Of a DNA stretch of 35,048 nt, positions 27,178 through 34,952 are shown in pieces. Position 1 is the stretch's first letter; the number at the start of each line of letters is the position of its first letter. Below the pieces are notes generated by a model, which did no database searches, was not told the DNA's origin, and saw only the letters and a list, made by a program, of their open reading frames with translations. Position numbers and translations under genes: made by a program. The stretch is taken from positions 1-35,048 of the forward strand of contig JAKBAB010000013.1 of the NCBI GenBank assembly GCA_021815645.1, read 5' to 3'. Source of the stretch: Actinomycetes bacterium. GTDB taxonomy: Bacteria > Actinomycetota > Acidimicrobiia > Acidimicrobiales > RAAP-2.

Positions 27178-28443
27178 GTGAGTTCTCTCGTCGTTAAGCC
27201 CGCGGGACCGCTCGCGGGCGAAGTGCGAGCGCTCGGGGCGAAGAACGCGGTCCTAAAGGAGATGGCCGCCTGCCTGCTGGCGTCGGGCGCGCACCACCTG
27301 ACGAACGTGCCGAGAATAAGCGACGTCACCGTGATGAGTGAGTTACTCGAAGCTTTGGGTTGTCGGGTCGAGGCCGTGGCCCAGCACGAACTATCGATCG
27401 AGGTTCCCGAGCGCGGCGGTCTTCACCCGGTCGCGCCCGCTCACCTATTCGAGGCGATGCGAGCCTCTCTGGTCGTATTGGGACCGCTGCTCGCGCGCTG
27501 CGGCGAGGCCCACATGGCCCTGCCCGGTGGAGACGACTTCGGTCAGCGGCCCATCAACTTTCACACCGAGGGGTTGACCGCCATGGGCGCAACTTTTCAC
27601 AATTCGCGCACGGTCATCCACGCGACGACCTCCTCGGCGCGCCTGCGCGCAACGCGGGTCACCCTCGAATACCCGAGCCACACCGCCACCGACAATCTCT
27701 TAATGGCGGCGGTGTTGGCCGAGGGGCGCACCATTATCGATAACGCCGCTCGCGAGCCCGAAGTCGCCGACCTCGGCCGCCAACTGATCGCCATGGGTGC
27801 GCGAATCGAGGGGCTCGGTACTTCCCTGCTCACGATCGACGGGGTCGCCGAACTGCGCCCCGTGAACCACGAGGTCGTCACCGACCGCGTGGTTAGCGCG
27901 ACTTACTTGGCGTCGGCGCTCATCACCGGGGGAGAGGTGCGCGTCCTCGACGCTCGGGCCGAGGACATGGTGATGCTGCTGCGCAAATTGGAGGCCATGG
28001 GCGCCGACGTCGAGCGCGGTGGCGAGGGAGTAGCGGTCCGCGCGCTCGGGCGACCTAGGGCCGTCGACGTAGCTACGTTGCCCTACCCGGGGGTCGCCAC
28101 TGACTACAAGCCGCTGGTGACCACGATGCTGAGCGTCGCCGAGGGGGTCTCGGTCGTCACCGAAAATCTATTCGTGGGTCGCTTCCGCTACGTGGACGAA
28201 CTCGTGCGCCTGGGCGCCAACATCACCACCGAGGGCCACCACGCCATGATTCGCGGCGTGGACCGGTTGGTCGGCACCTCGGTGCGCGCCAGCGATATCC
28301 GCGCCGCCGCCGCCCTCACGCTCGCCGGACTAGTGGCCGAAGGCGAGACCACGGTGGGCGGCCTCGAACACTTAGACCGCGGCTACGACGACTTCGCGGG
28401 AAGGTTGCGCTCCCTGGGCGCGAACGTCGAGCGTTACCCGTGA
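27178..28443 (+). CDS. murA: UDP-GlcNAc 1-carboxyvinyltransferase, Cys-to-Asp active-site form
   Basis: MurA transfers enolpyruvate from PEP to UDP-GlcNAc, the first committed step of peptidoglycan synthesis, in the cytosol. The 421 residues have the EPSP-synthase-like fold: GAKNAVLKEMAACLL (substrate Lys/Asn), the active-site loop LPGGDDFGQRP, and YPGVATDYKPLV, whose Asp matches the catalytic Asp305. In the loop, D119 occupies the place of E. coli Cys115, the residue alkylated by fosfomycin. Mycobacterium tuberculosis and Chlamydia have the same change and are intrinsically resistant. The GTG start lies six bases after a CATACT box. The stop overlaps meaB by four bases (GTGA). Confidence 0.94.
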   Translation: MSSLVVKPAGPLAGEVRALGAKNAVLKEMAACLLASGAHHLTNVPRISDVTVMSELLEALGCRVEAVAQHELSIEVPERGGLHPVAPAHLFEAMRASLVVLGPLLARCGEAHMALPGGDDFGQRPINFHTEGLTAMGATFHNSRTVIHATTSSARLRATRVTLEYPSHTATDNLLMAAVLAEGRTIIDNAAREPEVADLGRQLIAMGARIEGLGTSLLTIDGVAELRPVNHEVVTDRVVSATYLASALITGGEVRVLDARAEDMVMLLRKLEAMGADVERGGEGVAVRALGRPRAVDVATLPYPGVATDYKPLVTTMLSVAEGVSVVTENLFVGRFRYVDELVRLGANITTEGHHAMIRGVDRLVGTSVRASDIRAAAALTLAGLVAEGETTVGGLEHLDRGYDDFAGRLRSLGANVERYP

Positions 28444-29396
28444 CGCCCGGCGATCCGGTCACGCTGGTGGCCGAGGCGAGGAGCGGCTCGCGCGGCGCGC
28501 TCGCGCGACTACTGACCTACGTGGAGTCCGCTTCGAGCCAGCACCGCGCCACCGTCGCGGTCGCCTACGCGTCGCCGCCCCCCTACGTCTTGGGCCTGAC
28601 CGGGCCGCCCGGGGCGGGAAAGTCCACGTTGGGTGACCTGCTAATCAGGGCCCTCCTAGACGGAGCGCCTCTGGGTGAAGCGGTCGAGCGCGTGGCGGTG
28701 CTCTGCGTCGATCCCTCGTCGCCCTTCACGGGGGGTGCCATTTTGGGCGACCGCATTCGGATGCAGGAGCACGCGACCGACGAGCGCGTCTTTATTCGGT
28801 CGATGGCGACCCGGGGCCACTTGGGCGGACTATCGCTGGCGGTGCCCGACGCGGTGCGGGTTTTGGGCGCGGTCGGTTTCGCGCTGGTGATCGTCGAGAC
28901 GGTGGGCGTCGGTCAGATGGAGGTCGAGATCGCTTCGGCCGCGGACTCGACGGTGGTGGTGACCAACCCCGGTTGGGGGGACTCCATGCAGGCCAACAAG
29001 GCCGGTCTGTTGGAGGTGGCCGACGTCTTCGTTATCAACAAGGCCGACCGCTCCGGGGTCGAAGAGACTCGTCGCGACTTGGAGCAGATGCTCGACCTGG
29101 GCCGGTCGCGACCTTGGCGCCCCCCCATCGTCGAGACGAGCGCGACCGAGCGCCGGGGCGTGGGCGACCTGGTCGCCGCGCTCGACGGCCACCGTAGGTT
29201 TCTCGGGGAAGCCGCGTTGGCCGCGGCGCGCCGGGAGCGAACGCGCGCCGCGCTCGTTGGGGTGCTGCGCGCACTGGTGCAGGCCCAGACGCTCGTGGGA
29301 TCGTCCGGCGCAATCTTCGAAGAGTTGGTCGACGCCCTCAGTGAAAACCGGACGGATCCCTACCGCGCGGCCGAAACGCTACTGTCGACGTCGTGA
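28440..29396 (+). CDS. meaB: MeaB/ArgK-family G3E GTPase (methylmalonyl-CoA mutase chaperone)
   Basis: This SIMIBI-class GTPase protects and reloads B12-dependent acyl-CoA mutases such as methylmalonyl-CoA mutase. The 318 residues contain VLGLTGPPGAGKSTL (P-loop about 56-64), VLCVDPSSPFTGGAILGDRIRM, the family RSMATRGHLGGLS and VIVETVGVGQMEVEIA. The guanine-specificity motif is in VFVINKADRSG. The C-terminal helical region is shorter than in some members. It starts with GTG in the murA stop and ends in the start of the next small membrane protein, both as GTGA overlaps. No mutase gene is in the window. A link to the carboxylase operon through propionyl-CoA-type metabolism is possible but unproven. 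Confidence 0.92.
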   Translation: MTPGDPVTLVAEARSGSRGALARLLTYVESASSQHRATVAVAYASPPPYVLGLTGPPGAGKSTLGDLLIRALLDGAPLGEAVERVAVLCVDPSSPFTGGAILGDRIRMQEHATDERVFIRSMATRGHLGGLSLAVPDAVRVLGAVGFALVIVETVGVGQMEVEIASAADSTVVVTNPGWGDSMQANKAGLLEVADVFVINKADRSGVEETRRDLEQMLDLGRSRPWRPPIVETSATERRGVGDLVAALDGHRRFLGEAALAAARRERTRAALVGVLRALVQAQTLVGSSGAIFEELVDALSENRTDPYRAAETLLSTS

Positions 29397-29845
29397 TCGC
29401 CACCTCCGTCGCCTACGACCTGGTCTTTTTGGTCCACGTGTGCGCGGCGGTGACCGTCGTGATCGTGGTGATCGCGATGCGCAGCGCGGCCCTTAGTGTC
29501 GCGCGCGGTGCCGACGGGCCCACCCAGAGTCGGCGATTCCCGCCGCGGACGAACTGGGCGGCCCGAGTCCTACACGTGTTACCCGTGACGGGGCTGATTA
29601 TGTCCCTCAGCGGGGGCGCGTCGGTCGCGTTGTCGCGACCGTGGGTGGACGTAGGAATCGCCTGTTACGTCTTGGCGGCCGGTCACCTCGAAGCCCGCAC
29701 TCTCCCCCTCGAACGCGAGGTGGCCGCGTCCATCGCGACGCAAGGGTTGGCCCCCAGCGCGCAAGGTCGCCGCCTCGTCGCGTCATTAGACGCGCTGGCG
29801 GCGTTGGTGGCGATAGCCCTGGTCGCCATGTTGGTTCAGTTTTAG
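29393..29845 (+). CDS. Small membrane protein, function unknown
   Basis: I do not recognise a named function. The 150-residue protein has four hydrophobic segments: about 6-27 (VAYDLVFLVHVCAAVTVVIVVIAM), 60-80, 84-97 and 130-149. A polar loop (about 33-55) is rich in Arg, Ser and Pro. Topology and the first helix starting near FLVHVCAA recall DUF2269-type membrane proteins, a weak resemblance only. The GTG start overlaps the meaB stop (GTGA), so it is probably translated with murA and meaB. Its stop overlaps the convergent MFS gene by four bases. Confidence 0.7.
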   Translation: MIATSVAYDLVFLVHVCAAVTVVIVVIAMRSAALSVARGADGPTQSRRFPPRTNWAARVLHVLPVTGLIMSLSGGASVALSRPWVDVGIACYVLAAGHLEARTLPLEREVAASIATQGLAPSAQGRRLVASLDALAALVAIALVAMLVQF

Positions 29846-31119
29846 ATAGCGCTGGTCGCGTCGCTTTCTTCCACGCCGTCTTGGTTGCGGGCCGCGTCGC
29901 GCAGCCCCCGCAACGACAGTGCCATGACCGCCGAAATCCCTAGGGCGACGGCGAAGGTCGCCATCGCCGCGGCGGAAGAGACGTGCTCGACGACGAGGCC
30001 CGCGACCAGGGGAGCCAGCGCGGCGAGCCCCGTTGCGAGTTGCAAAAGTGCGTTCATCACCCGACCGCGCATGGCTTCGGGCGTACGGCGAAACATCGCC
30101 GCTAACAGCGCCGCGTTGGCGGTGGGCGAGAAGAACAGCGGTACGGCCAAGGGTAGAGCGACCAGGGGTGAGGGCAAGATCCACGCGGCGAGGGCGAAGA
30201 AGACGGTACCGCCCACGGTGAGTATCACGACCAGTTGGTGCACCGAGAGGCGCCCCTGAAACTTGGGCGCGACGACGGCCCCCAGTAGTCCGCCGACCAT
30301 CAGCGCCGCCTGGGTCACCCCGATCACGCCCGACGGCGTCCCGTGTCTCTGTAGAGCGAGGGTGACGGTGAAGAGCGCACCGGTGAACGCGAAGTTGATG
30401 AGGGGCGCTTGGACGATGGTGGCGCGCAGCAGCGCGTCACCCCAAATGTGGCGCACCCCGTCGAAGGCCTCGCGCCACAGGCCCCGACGATCACCCTCGC
30501 CCCTCGAGGGGTGAAAGTTGCCCCGCAGCAAACTCGACGTGACCACCGACACGCCGTAGGAGAGGGCGTCGCCCAGAAACGGGAGGAAGCGCGCGAGGCC
30601 GAAGAGCAGTCCACCGAGGGCCGGCCCCGCCAGTCCCGCCCCGTACTGACGCGCTTCGGTCGTCGTCCACGCCACCTCGAGCTGGGCGTCGGCCACGACG
30701 AGGGGGAGGGCCGCGTTCGACGCGGGGGTAAAGACCGTGTCGCCGACGCGGTCTACGACCGCGACCGCGAGCACTACCGGCCACGTGATCACGTGCGTCA
30801 CGACGGCCGCGGCCGCTCCGGCGAGGACCGTGGCGCGCACCGCGTCGATGACGACCATCGTTCGCCGTCGGTCGTAACGATCGGCCAGCGCGCCGGCGGG
30901 GAGACGTACCAAAAAGGCGGCGGCGCTGGACGCGGTGGCGACCACGCCCGCGATAACGGGCGAGTGAGTGAGGGCCAATATCAGCAGCGGGTACGCGAGG
31001 GCGCCAAACTGCGTACCGAGATCGGACAGGACTTGACCGACCCAGAGCAGTTGAAAGTTTCGATTTCGTCGCAGGGGCTGGATCGGTTCACTGGCGGGCG
31101 CCCCGATCGGTTCAGTCAT
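29842..31119 (-). CDS. MFS transporter (EntS/MFS_3-like)
   Basis: A 425-residue inner-membrane protein with about 12 hydrophobic helices. LRRNRNFQLLWVGQVLSDLGTQFGALAYPLLIL near the N-terminus and the loop LPAGALADRYDRRRTMVVIDAVRA (motif A type) fit the MFS_3 group that includes the enterobactin exporter EntS and many drug or macrolide efflux proteins. The second half has LLGAVVAPKFQGRLSVHQLVV, a second motif-A-like loop. Substrate is unknown. It lies 50 bp downstream of cysN on the same strand, separated by a strong hairpin, so a shared transcript with cysDN is uncertain. The ATG at 31119 has no obvious ribosome binding site or six-base -10 box. Confidence 0.85.
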   Translation of the reverse strand: MTEPIGAPASEPIQPLRRNRNFQLLWVGQVLSDLGTQFGALAYPLLILALTHSPVIAGVVATASSAAAFLVRLPAGALADRYDRRRTMVVIDAVRATVLAGAAAAVVTHVITWPVVLAVAVVDRVGDTVFTPASNAALPLVVADAQLEVAWTTTEARQYGAGLAGPALGGLLFGLARFLPFLGDALSYGVSVVTSSLLRGNFHPSRGEGDRRGLWREAFDGVRHIWGDALLRATIVQAPLINFAFTGALFTVTLALQRHGTPSGVIGVTQAALMVGGLLGAVVAPKFQGRLSVHQLVVILTVGGTVFFALAAWILPSPLVALPLAVPLFFSPTANAALLAAMFRRTPEAMRGRVMNALLQLATGLAALAPLVAGLVVEHVSSAAAMATFAVALGISAVMALSLRGLRDAARNQDGVEESDATSAI

Positions 31120-31141
31120 CGAACTGTGACGTTAACCGATG

Positions 31142-31170
31142 GTGACCACCCGTGTTTTTCGGGTGGCCAC
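31142..31170 (-). terminator. Hairpin at the end of cysN, possible terminator
   Basis: GTGACCACCCG (31142-31152) pairs with CGGGTGGCCAC (31160-31170): 11-bp arms with one mismatch around a 7-base loop TGTTTTT (read AAAAACA on the minus strand). It begins at the last base of the cysN stop codon and lies before the MFS gene. No T-run follows on the minus strand, so it would be a U-tract-less terminator, an mRNA 3'-end stabiliser, or both. Confidence 0.6.
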
Positions 31171-32426
31171 TACAGGAAAGTGGCGTGGCCGAGCATGCCG
31201 GCGGCGACGGTGGCGTTGGTGACCTCGTCCACCAAAACGAAACTGCCCGTAACGCGGTCCTCTCGGTAGTCGTCCACCACCAGGGCGTCGGCCGTCGACA
31301 CGGTCGCGAGGCCGATGTCGTTGGTCGTCAGCGCGTCGCCGGCGGCGACGGTGAGCGTTTCGATGTCAATGAGTCCCGTTATGGCGGTGACGCGAGCGGC
31401 CGTGGACTTCGTGGTGTGCTTGAGACGCAGCCTCTGACCGCCTACGCGCAGCGGCTGTTCGCCGAACCAGCAGATCGTGGCCTCGAACTCTCGGGTCACC
31501 CGCGGCAGTGGGGCGGCGGCGATCATGTCACCGCGCCCGACGTCGGTCTCGTCGGCGAGCAGTACGTCGGCGGCGAGTCCCACGGAGGCACTTTCACACT
31601 CTCGGCCCCCGAAGTGGATAGCGCGAATGGTCGTCTCGACGTTGGCGGGCAGCACGGTGACCCGGTCTCCCACGTGGAGGGCTTCGCCGCTCACCATTCC
31701 GGCGTACGATCTTCCGCCCCCGGGTTGACGCAGGACCCACTGGACGGGGAGACGAGCACCCGGGGCACTCTCCCACGTCAGCGCCTCACTGGTTTCGAGG
31801 GCGCCCAGTACGGTCGGTCCGTCGTACCAATCCGTGTGACTCGAACGCTCCACGACGTTGTCGCCCAGAAGCGCCGACACCGGCACGCTCACGCGCGAAA
31901 CGAATCCCAACTCCCGCGAAGCGGCGTCGACCTGGTCGACGACGCGCTCGAACGCGACCGCCGACCATGCGACCGTATCCATTTTGTTGACGGCCACCAC
32001 GATATTTCGTACTCCGAGTAACGCGGCGATACACAGGTGACGTCGCGTCTGTTCCTTAAGACCCGACGCAACGTCGACTACGACCAGGGCGAGGTCGGCC
32101 GTCGAGGCGCCGGTCGCCATGTTTCGGGTGTACTGGACGTGCCCGGGGCAGTCGGCGATGATGAACTTTCGAGTTGGGGTCGACGCGTAGCGGTACGCGA
32201 CGTCGATGGTGATGCCCTGCTCTCGCTCGGCCCTTAGTCCGTCGGTCACGAAGCTCAAGTCGAGGTCGCCCACACCGCGCCGCTCGGAAGCGGCGATTAC
32301 GGCGTCGTACTGATCGTCGAAAAGTTGGCGCGTGTCCACCAGCAGTCTGCCAATGAGGGTCGACTTTCCGTCGTCGACCGAGCCCACGGTCGCGAGCCGG
32401 AGCAGATCCTTGGTGGCGGCGACCAC
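31170..32426 (-). CDS. cysN: Sulfate adenylyltransferase subunit 1 (GTPase)
   Basis: CysN is the regulatory GTPase that drives the CysD reaction ATP + sulfate to APS in assimilatory sulfate activation. The 418 residues resemble EF-Tu-type GTPases: P-loop GSVDDGKST (15-23), switch I region REQGITIDVAYRY, DCPGH (92-96) and VNKMD (about 145-149). Two beta-barrel domains follow. It is not fused to an APS kinase (CysC) domain, unlike mycobacterial CysNC, which carries about 200 more residues. The GTG start is immediately after the cysD stop (TAAGTG). The stop runs into an 11-bp-armed hairpin. Confidence 0.95.
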   Translation of the reverse strand: MVAATKDLLRLATVGSVDDGKSTLIGRLLVDTRQLFDDQYDAVIAASERRGVGDLDLSFVTDGLRAEREQGITIDVAYRYASTPTRKFIIADCPGHVQYTRNMATGASTADLALVVVDVASGLKEQTRRHLCIAALLGVRNIVVAVNKMDTVAWSAVAFERVVDQVDAASRELGFVSRVSVPVSALLGDNVVERSSHTDWYDGPTVLGALETSEALTWESAPGARLPVQWVLRQPGGGRSYAGMVSGEALHVGDRVTVLPANVETTIRAIHFGGRECESASVGLAADVLLADETDVGRGDMIAAAPLPRVTREFEATICWFGEQPLRVGGQRLRLKHTTKSTAARVTAITGLIDIETLTVAAGDALTTNDIGLATVSTADALVVDDYREDRVTGSFVLVDEVTNATVAAGMLGHATFL

Positions 32427-33347
32427 TTAAAAGTAGCCTTCGCGCTTCCGGTCCTCCATCGCCGTTTCCGAGAAGCGATCGTCGGCTCGAGTGGCGCCGC
32501 GCTCCGACACGTGGGCGACGGCGACCTCTTCGACGATCGCGGCGAACGTGTCGGCGTGAGATAGTACGGCGCCGGTGCAGTTGGCGTCGCCCACCGTGCG
32601 AAAGCGCACCGAGTGGCGCTCGACGACTTCGTGCTCGAGCGGTGTGACGAAGTCGCCCACCGCGAGCCACATCCCGTCGCGCAAGACGACGTCGCGCCGG
32701 TGAGCGAAGTAGATCGACGGCAGGTCCATCGCTTCTCGTTCGATGTACTGCCAAACGTCGAGCTCCGTCCAGTCCGAAAGGGGGAAGGCCCGCAGGTGCT
32801 CCCCGGGGTTAACGCGGCCCTGGTAGAGCTGCCACAGTTCGGGCCGTTGGCGACGGGGGTCCCACTGGCCGAATCCATCACGAAAACTTAAGATCCGTTC
32901 CTTCGCCCGCGCCTTGTCTTCGTCACGCCGAGCTCCACCGAAGGCGGCGTCGAAGCCGTGCTCGGTGAGGGCGTCGAGCAAGGTCACGCTCTGCAGACGG
33001 TTTCTCGACCCGTTCGGTCCGGGGTCGGCGACTCGGCCCTGATCGATCGAGCCCTGAACTGAAGCCACGAGGAGCCGCGCGGCGGCCGCGGTGACCGCGC
33101 GATCGCGAAACTCGAGCACTTCGGGGAAGTTGTGTCCCGTGTCGACGTGCAGGACGGGAAAGGGAATCCGCTGCGGAGCGAAGGCCTTGGCCGCTAGGTG
33201 CAGTAAGAGCGCCGAATCCTTGCCCCCCGAAAAGAGTAGGACCGGCCGCTCGCACTCGGCGACGACTTCGCGCAAAATGAAGATGGCGTGGGACTCGAGA
33301 ACGTCTAAGTGGTCGGTCGCGCGGGAACTGGGCAGTGTCGTCGTCAT
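32427..33347 (-). CDS. cysD: Sulfate adenylyltransferase subunit 2
   Basis: CysD is the catalytic adenylyltransferase of the CysDN heterodimer. The 306 residues have the PP-loop SGGKDS (40-45), the family FPVLHVDTGHNFPEVLEFRD, AFGGARRDEDKARAKERILSFRD and NPGEHLRAFPLSDWTELDVWQYI. The C-terminal region ends MEDRKREGYF, the normal family ending. The ATG at 33347 lies in an AT-rich divergent region opposite cysH, with a TACACT -10 candidate on the minus strand (33367 to 33362). It is expected to be induced under sulfur limitation together with cysH. Confidence 0.96.
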   Translation of the reverse strand: MTTTLPSSRATDHLDVLESHAIFILREVVAECERPVLLFSGGKDSALLLHLAAKAFAPQRIPFPVLHVDTGHNFPEVLEFRDRAVTAAAARLLVASVQGSIDQGRVADPGPNGSRNRLQSVTLLDALTEHGFDAAFGGARRDEDKARAKERILSFRDGFGQWDPRRQRPELWQLYQGRVNPGEHLRAFPLSDWTELDVWQYIEREAMDLPSIYFAHRRDVVLRDGMWLAVGDFVTPLEHEVVERHSVRFRTVGDANCTGAVLSHADTFAAIVEEVAVAHVSERGATRADDRFSETAMEDRKREGYF

Positions 33348-33400
33348 AGCTGATTGCTAACAGTGTATCCTACTAATGCACTAGATTATGTTAGATAACC
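33348..33400. promoter_or_regulatory. AT-rich divergent cysD/cysH control region with palindromes
   Basis: This 53-bp gap is clearly more AT-rich than its surroundings. It holds a near-palindrome CTAATGCACTAG (33373-33384, 10 of 12 symmetric). A perfect palindrome GTTAGATAAC (33390-33399) lies directly before the cysH ATG, and a flanking inverted pair CTAACA (33357-33362) / TGTTAG (33389-33394) is also present. -10 candidates are TACACT on the minus strand (33367 to 33362) and TATGTT on the plus strand (33387-33392). The palindromes overlap both candidates, as expected for an operator controlling both directions. The regulator is unknown. Confidence 0.5.
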
Positions 33401-34084
33401 ATGAGAACGACCCCTCCGCGACCCTCTGAAGCACTCTTCGCGGAGATTGCCGAGATGGACGAGATGTTCGAGCGAGCTTCGCCATTGGAGATTCTCACCT
33501 GGACCCTGCGGCGTTTCCCCGAAGACGTCGTGGTGGCCTGTTCCTTCGAAGACGTCGCACTTCTCCGCATGGTGTGGGAGCTTCGCCCCGCGATTGAAGT
33601 CATTTTCCTCGACACGGGCGGTCACTTCGAAGAGACCCTCGACTTCGTGGACTTTATGAGCGCGCAGTGGGACCTCAACCTAACTCGAACCCAGCCGGGT
33701 CCCGACGCGCTTTCGTGGCCCTGCGGTACGCATCGCTGCTGTGAACTAAGAAAAGTCGAACCCCTCACACGGGCGTTGTCCGGACGGGCCGCGTGGATAA
33801 CGTCACTCAAGCGGGTGGACGCACCGAGTCGGACCCACACGAAAATCCTGGCCTGGGATGAGAAATTCTCACTGGTGAAAGTCAATCCTCTCGCGACGTG
33901 GGACGACGATGACGTGGCGTACTACATCCGGTCGCGGGCGCTGCCCGAGCACCCCCTGTGGTCGCAGGGCTACGCGTCGATCGGCTGTGCCGCGGTGACG
34001 AACAAGCCCTCCGTCGCGGGCGATCGCCGATCGGGGCGGTGGGCCGGCCTCGAGCGCGAGGAGTGTGGCCTTCACGAAGGGTAG
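33401..34084 (+). CDS. cysH: APS/PAPS reductase with incomplete Fe-S cysteine set
   Basis: CysH reduces activated sulfate to sulfite with thioredoxin. The 227 residues include the PP-loop-like CSFEDVALLRM, FLDTGGHFEETLDF, CCELRKVEPL and the C-terminal catalytic ECGLHEG (C222). APS reductases bind a [4Fe-4S] cluster through Cys-Cys and C-x-x-C. Here C113-C114 and C196 are present, but the fourth ligand position is V199 (SIGCAAVT). E. coli-type PAPS reductases lack all four. The chain is otherwise closest to the mycobacterial APS-reductase pattern (DRRSGRWAGLEREECGLH). No cysC is nearby, favouring APS as substrate. The cluster state and substrate are uncertain. Confidence 0.93.
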   Translation: MRTTPPRPSEALFAEIAEMDEMFERASPLEILTWTLRRFPEDVVVACSFEDVALLRMVWELRPAIEVIFLDTGGHFEETLDFVDFMSAQWDLNLTRTQPGPDALSWPCGTHRCCELRKVEPLTRALSGRAAWITSLKRVDAPSRTHTKILAWDEKFSLVKVNPLATWDDDDVAYYIRSRALPEHPLWSQGYASIGCAAVTNKPSVAGDRRSGRWAGLEREECGLHEG

Positions 34085-34123
34085 CCATCCACCAAAAAAG
34101 CCCGTAACAAAAGTAAATTCGAC

Positions 34124-34138
34124 TCGATGTCACATCGA
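34124..34138. promoter_or_regulatory. Perfect 15-bp palindrome before the GlpR-like gene
   Basis: TCGATGT-C-ACATCGA has perfect 7-bp arms around one central base. It lies five bases after a -10-like TAAATT (34114-34119) and 20 bases before the ATG at 34159. The position fits an operator over the transcription start. As RNA it could not fold into a hairpin without losing central pairs, which favours a protein-binding site. No family of regulator is recognised. Confidence 0.45.
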
Positions 34139-34158
34139 CGACGTAATGGGCCGGGTTG

Positions 34159-34938
34159 ATGGTTTTACTCATCCTCGCTCTACTGTGGGTTGTTCTGCTG
34201 GCCCCGGTGGTGGTACGGCGTCTGCGCGACGGCAACTCGGAGCGGTCCATCGAGCACTTTCACGCCGAGCACGAGAAGTTGAGTCGACAGGACTATCGGG
34301 TCGCGCCCGCGCATCGCCTAGAAGTTTCAGAGACCCGTCCCGATCGTAGGAGTGAGCCCCCCGCATCCCCGCGGCCCCGTCTCACGGTTGTTCACGCTGA
34401 CGACACACTTCGTTCGCTCGAATCTCGCACCACGTGGCGCGAGTGGCAAGAGGACTACGAGTACGACGAACCGCGCGAGGAGAGAGAACCGATAGTTAAT
34501 CGCTACGCTCGCGCGTACACGTCGCGACCGCTCGACGTTCCCTCGGCTCCGGTGAGAGAGCCTCGACTGCGGCGCCGTTCGATGAGAGCACAGCGACGAG
34601 TCGTATTTCTGAGACTCGTAACCGCTGCGCTCGTCGCAACCCTGGCCGCGGTGCTCGTGGGCTACTCCCCCCTCGTTTACCTCGCGGTCGCCGCGTGGCT
34701 CGCCGTTGGTCTGTTCATTGGGTTGGCTTTCTACGCGGTGAGCCAGGGACACCTTGCGGAAGGTTCTCTGGCGCGTCGCGGGGAAGGGCGCGCCCGACTC
34801 GCCCCGGTGGAGCCGATCTATCGAGACGACTACGACCACTTCGCCTCGCGCTACGAACCGTACGACCCCGATCAACAGTTCGACGACACGGACTTTGAGT
34901 GGCGACGCGAGGAACGCCGTTACCGCGCCTACGGCTAA
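34159..34938 (+). CDS. Two-segment membrane protein, GlpR/Rv0996-like (tentative)
   Basis: This 259-residue protein has one N-terminal membrane helix (about 2-19, VLLILALLWVVLLAPVVV). A long polar, Arg/Glu/Pro-rich region follows (about 20-150) with a short conserved-looking LTVVHADD. Then comes a basic RRRSMRAQRRVVFLR and a helical hairpin (about 155-196), and finally an acidic, Tyr/Asp-rich tail. Topology recalls the actinobacterial GlpR membrane proteins (Rv0996-like) found near moeA and rimJ; neither neighbour is present here, so the call is tentative. ATG 34159 is preferred over the TTG at 34156. A tRNA-Ala follows 14 bp after the stop. Confidence 0.65.
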   Translation: MVLLILALLWVVLLAPVVVRRLRDGNSERSIEHFHAEHEKLSRQDYRVAPAHRLEVSETRPDRRSEPPASPRPRLTVVHADDTLRSLESRTTWREWQEDYEYDEPREEREPIVNRYARAYTSRPLDVPSAPVREPRLRRRSMRAQRRVVFLRLVTAALVATLAAVLVGYSPLVYLAVAAWLAVGLFIGLAFYAVSQGHLAEGSLARRGEGRARLAPVEPIYRDDYDHFASRYEPYDPDQQFDDTDFEWRREERRYRAYG

Positions 34939-34952
34939 GGTGTAGTTCCTTC

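Noticed and set aside
30409..32021. Two long plus-strand frames (286 and 289 residues) opposite the MFS and cysN genes
   Set aside because: Low-complexity Arg/Gly/His-rich translations without motifs; the opposite strand encodes unmistakable MFS and CysN proteins.
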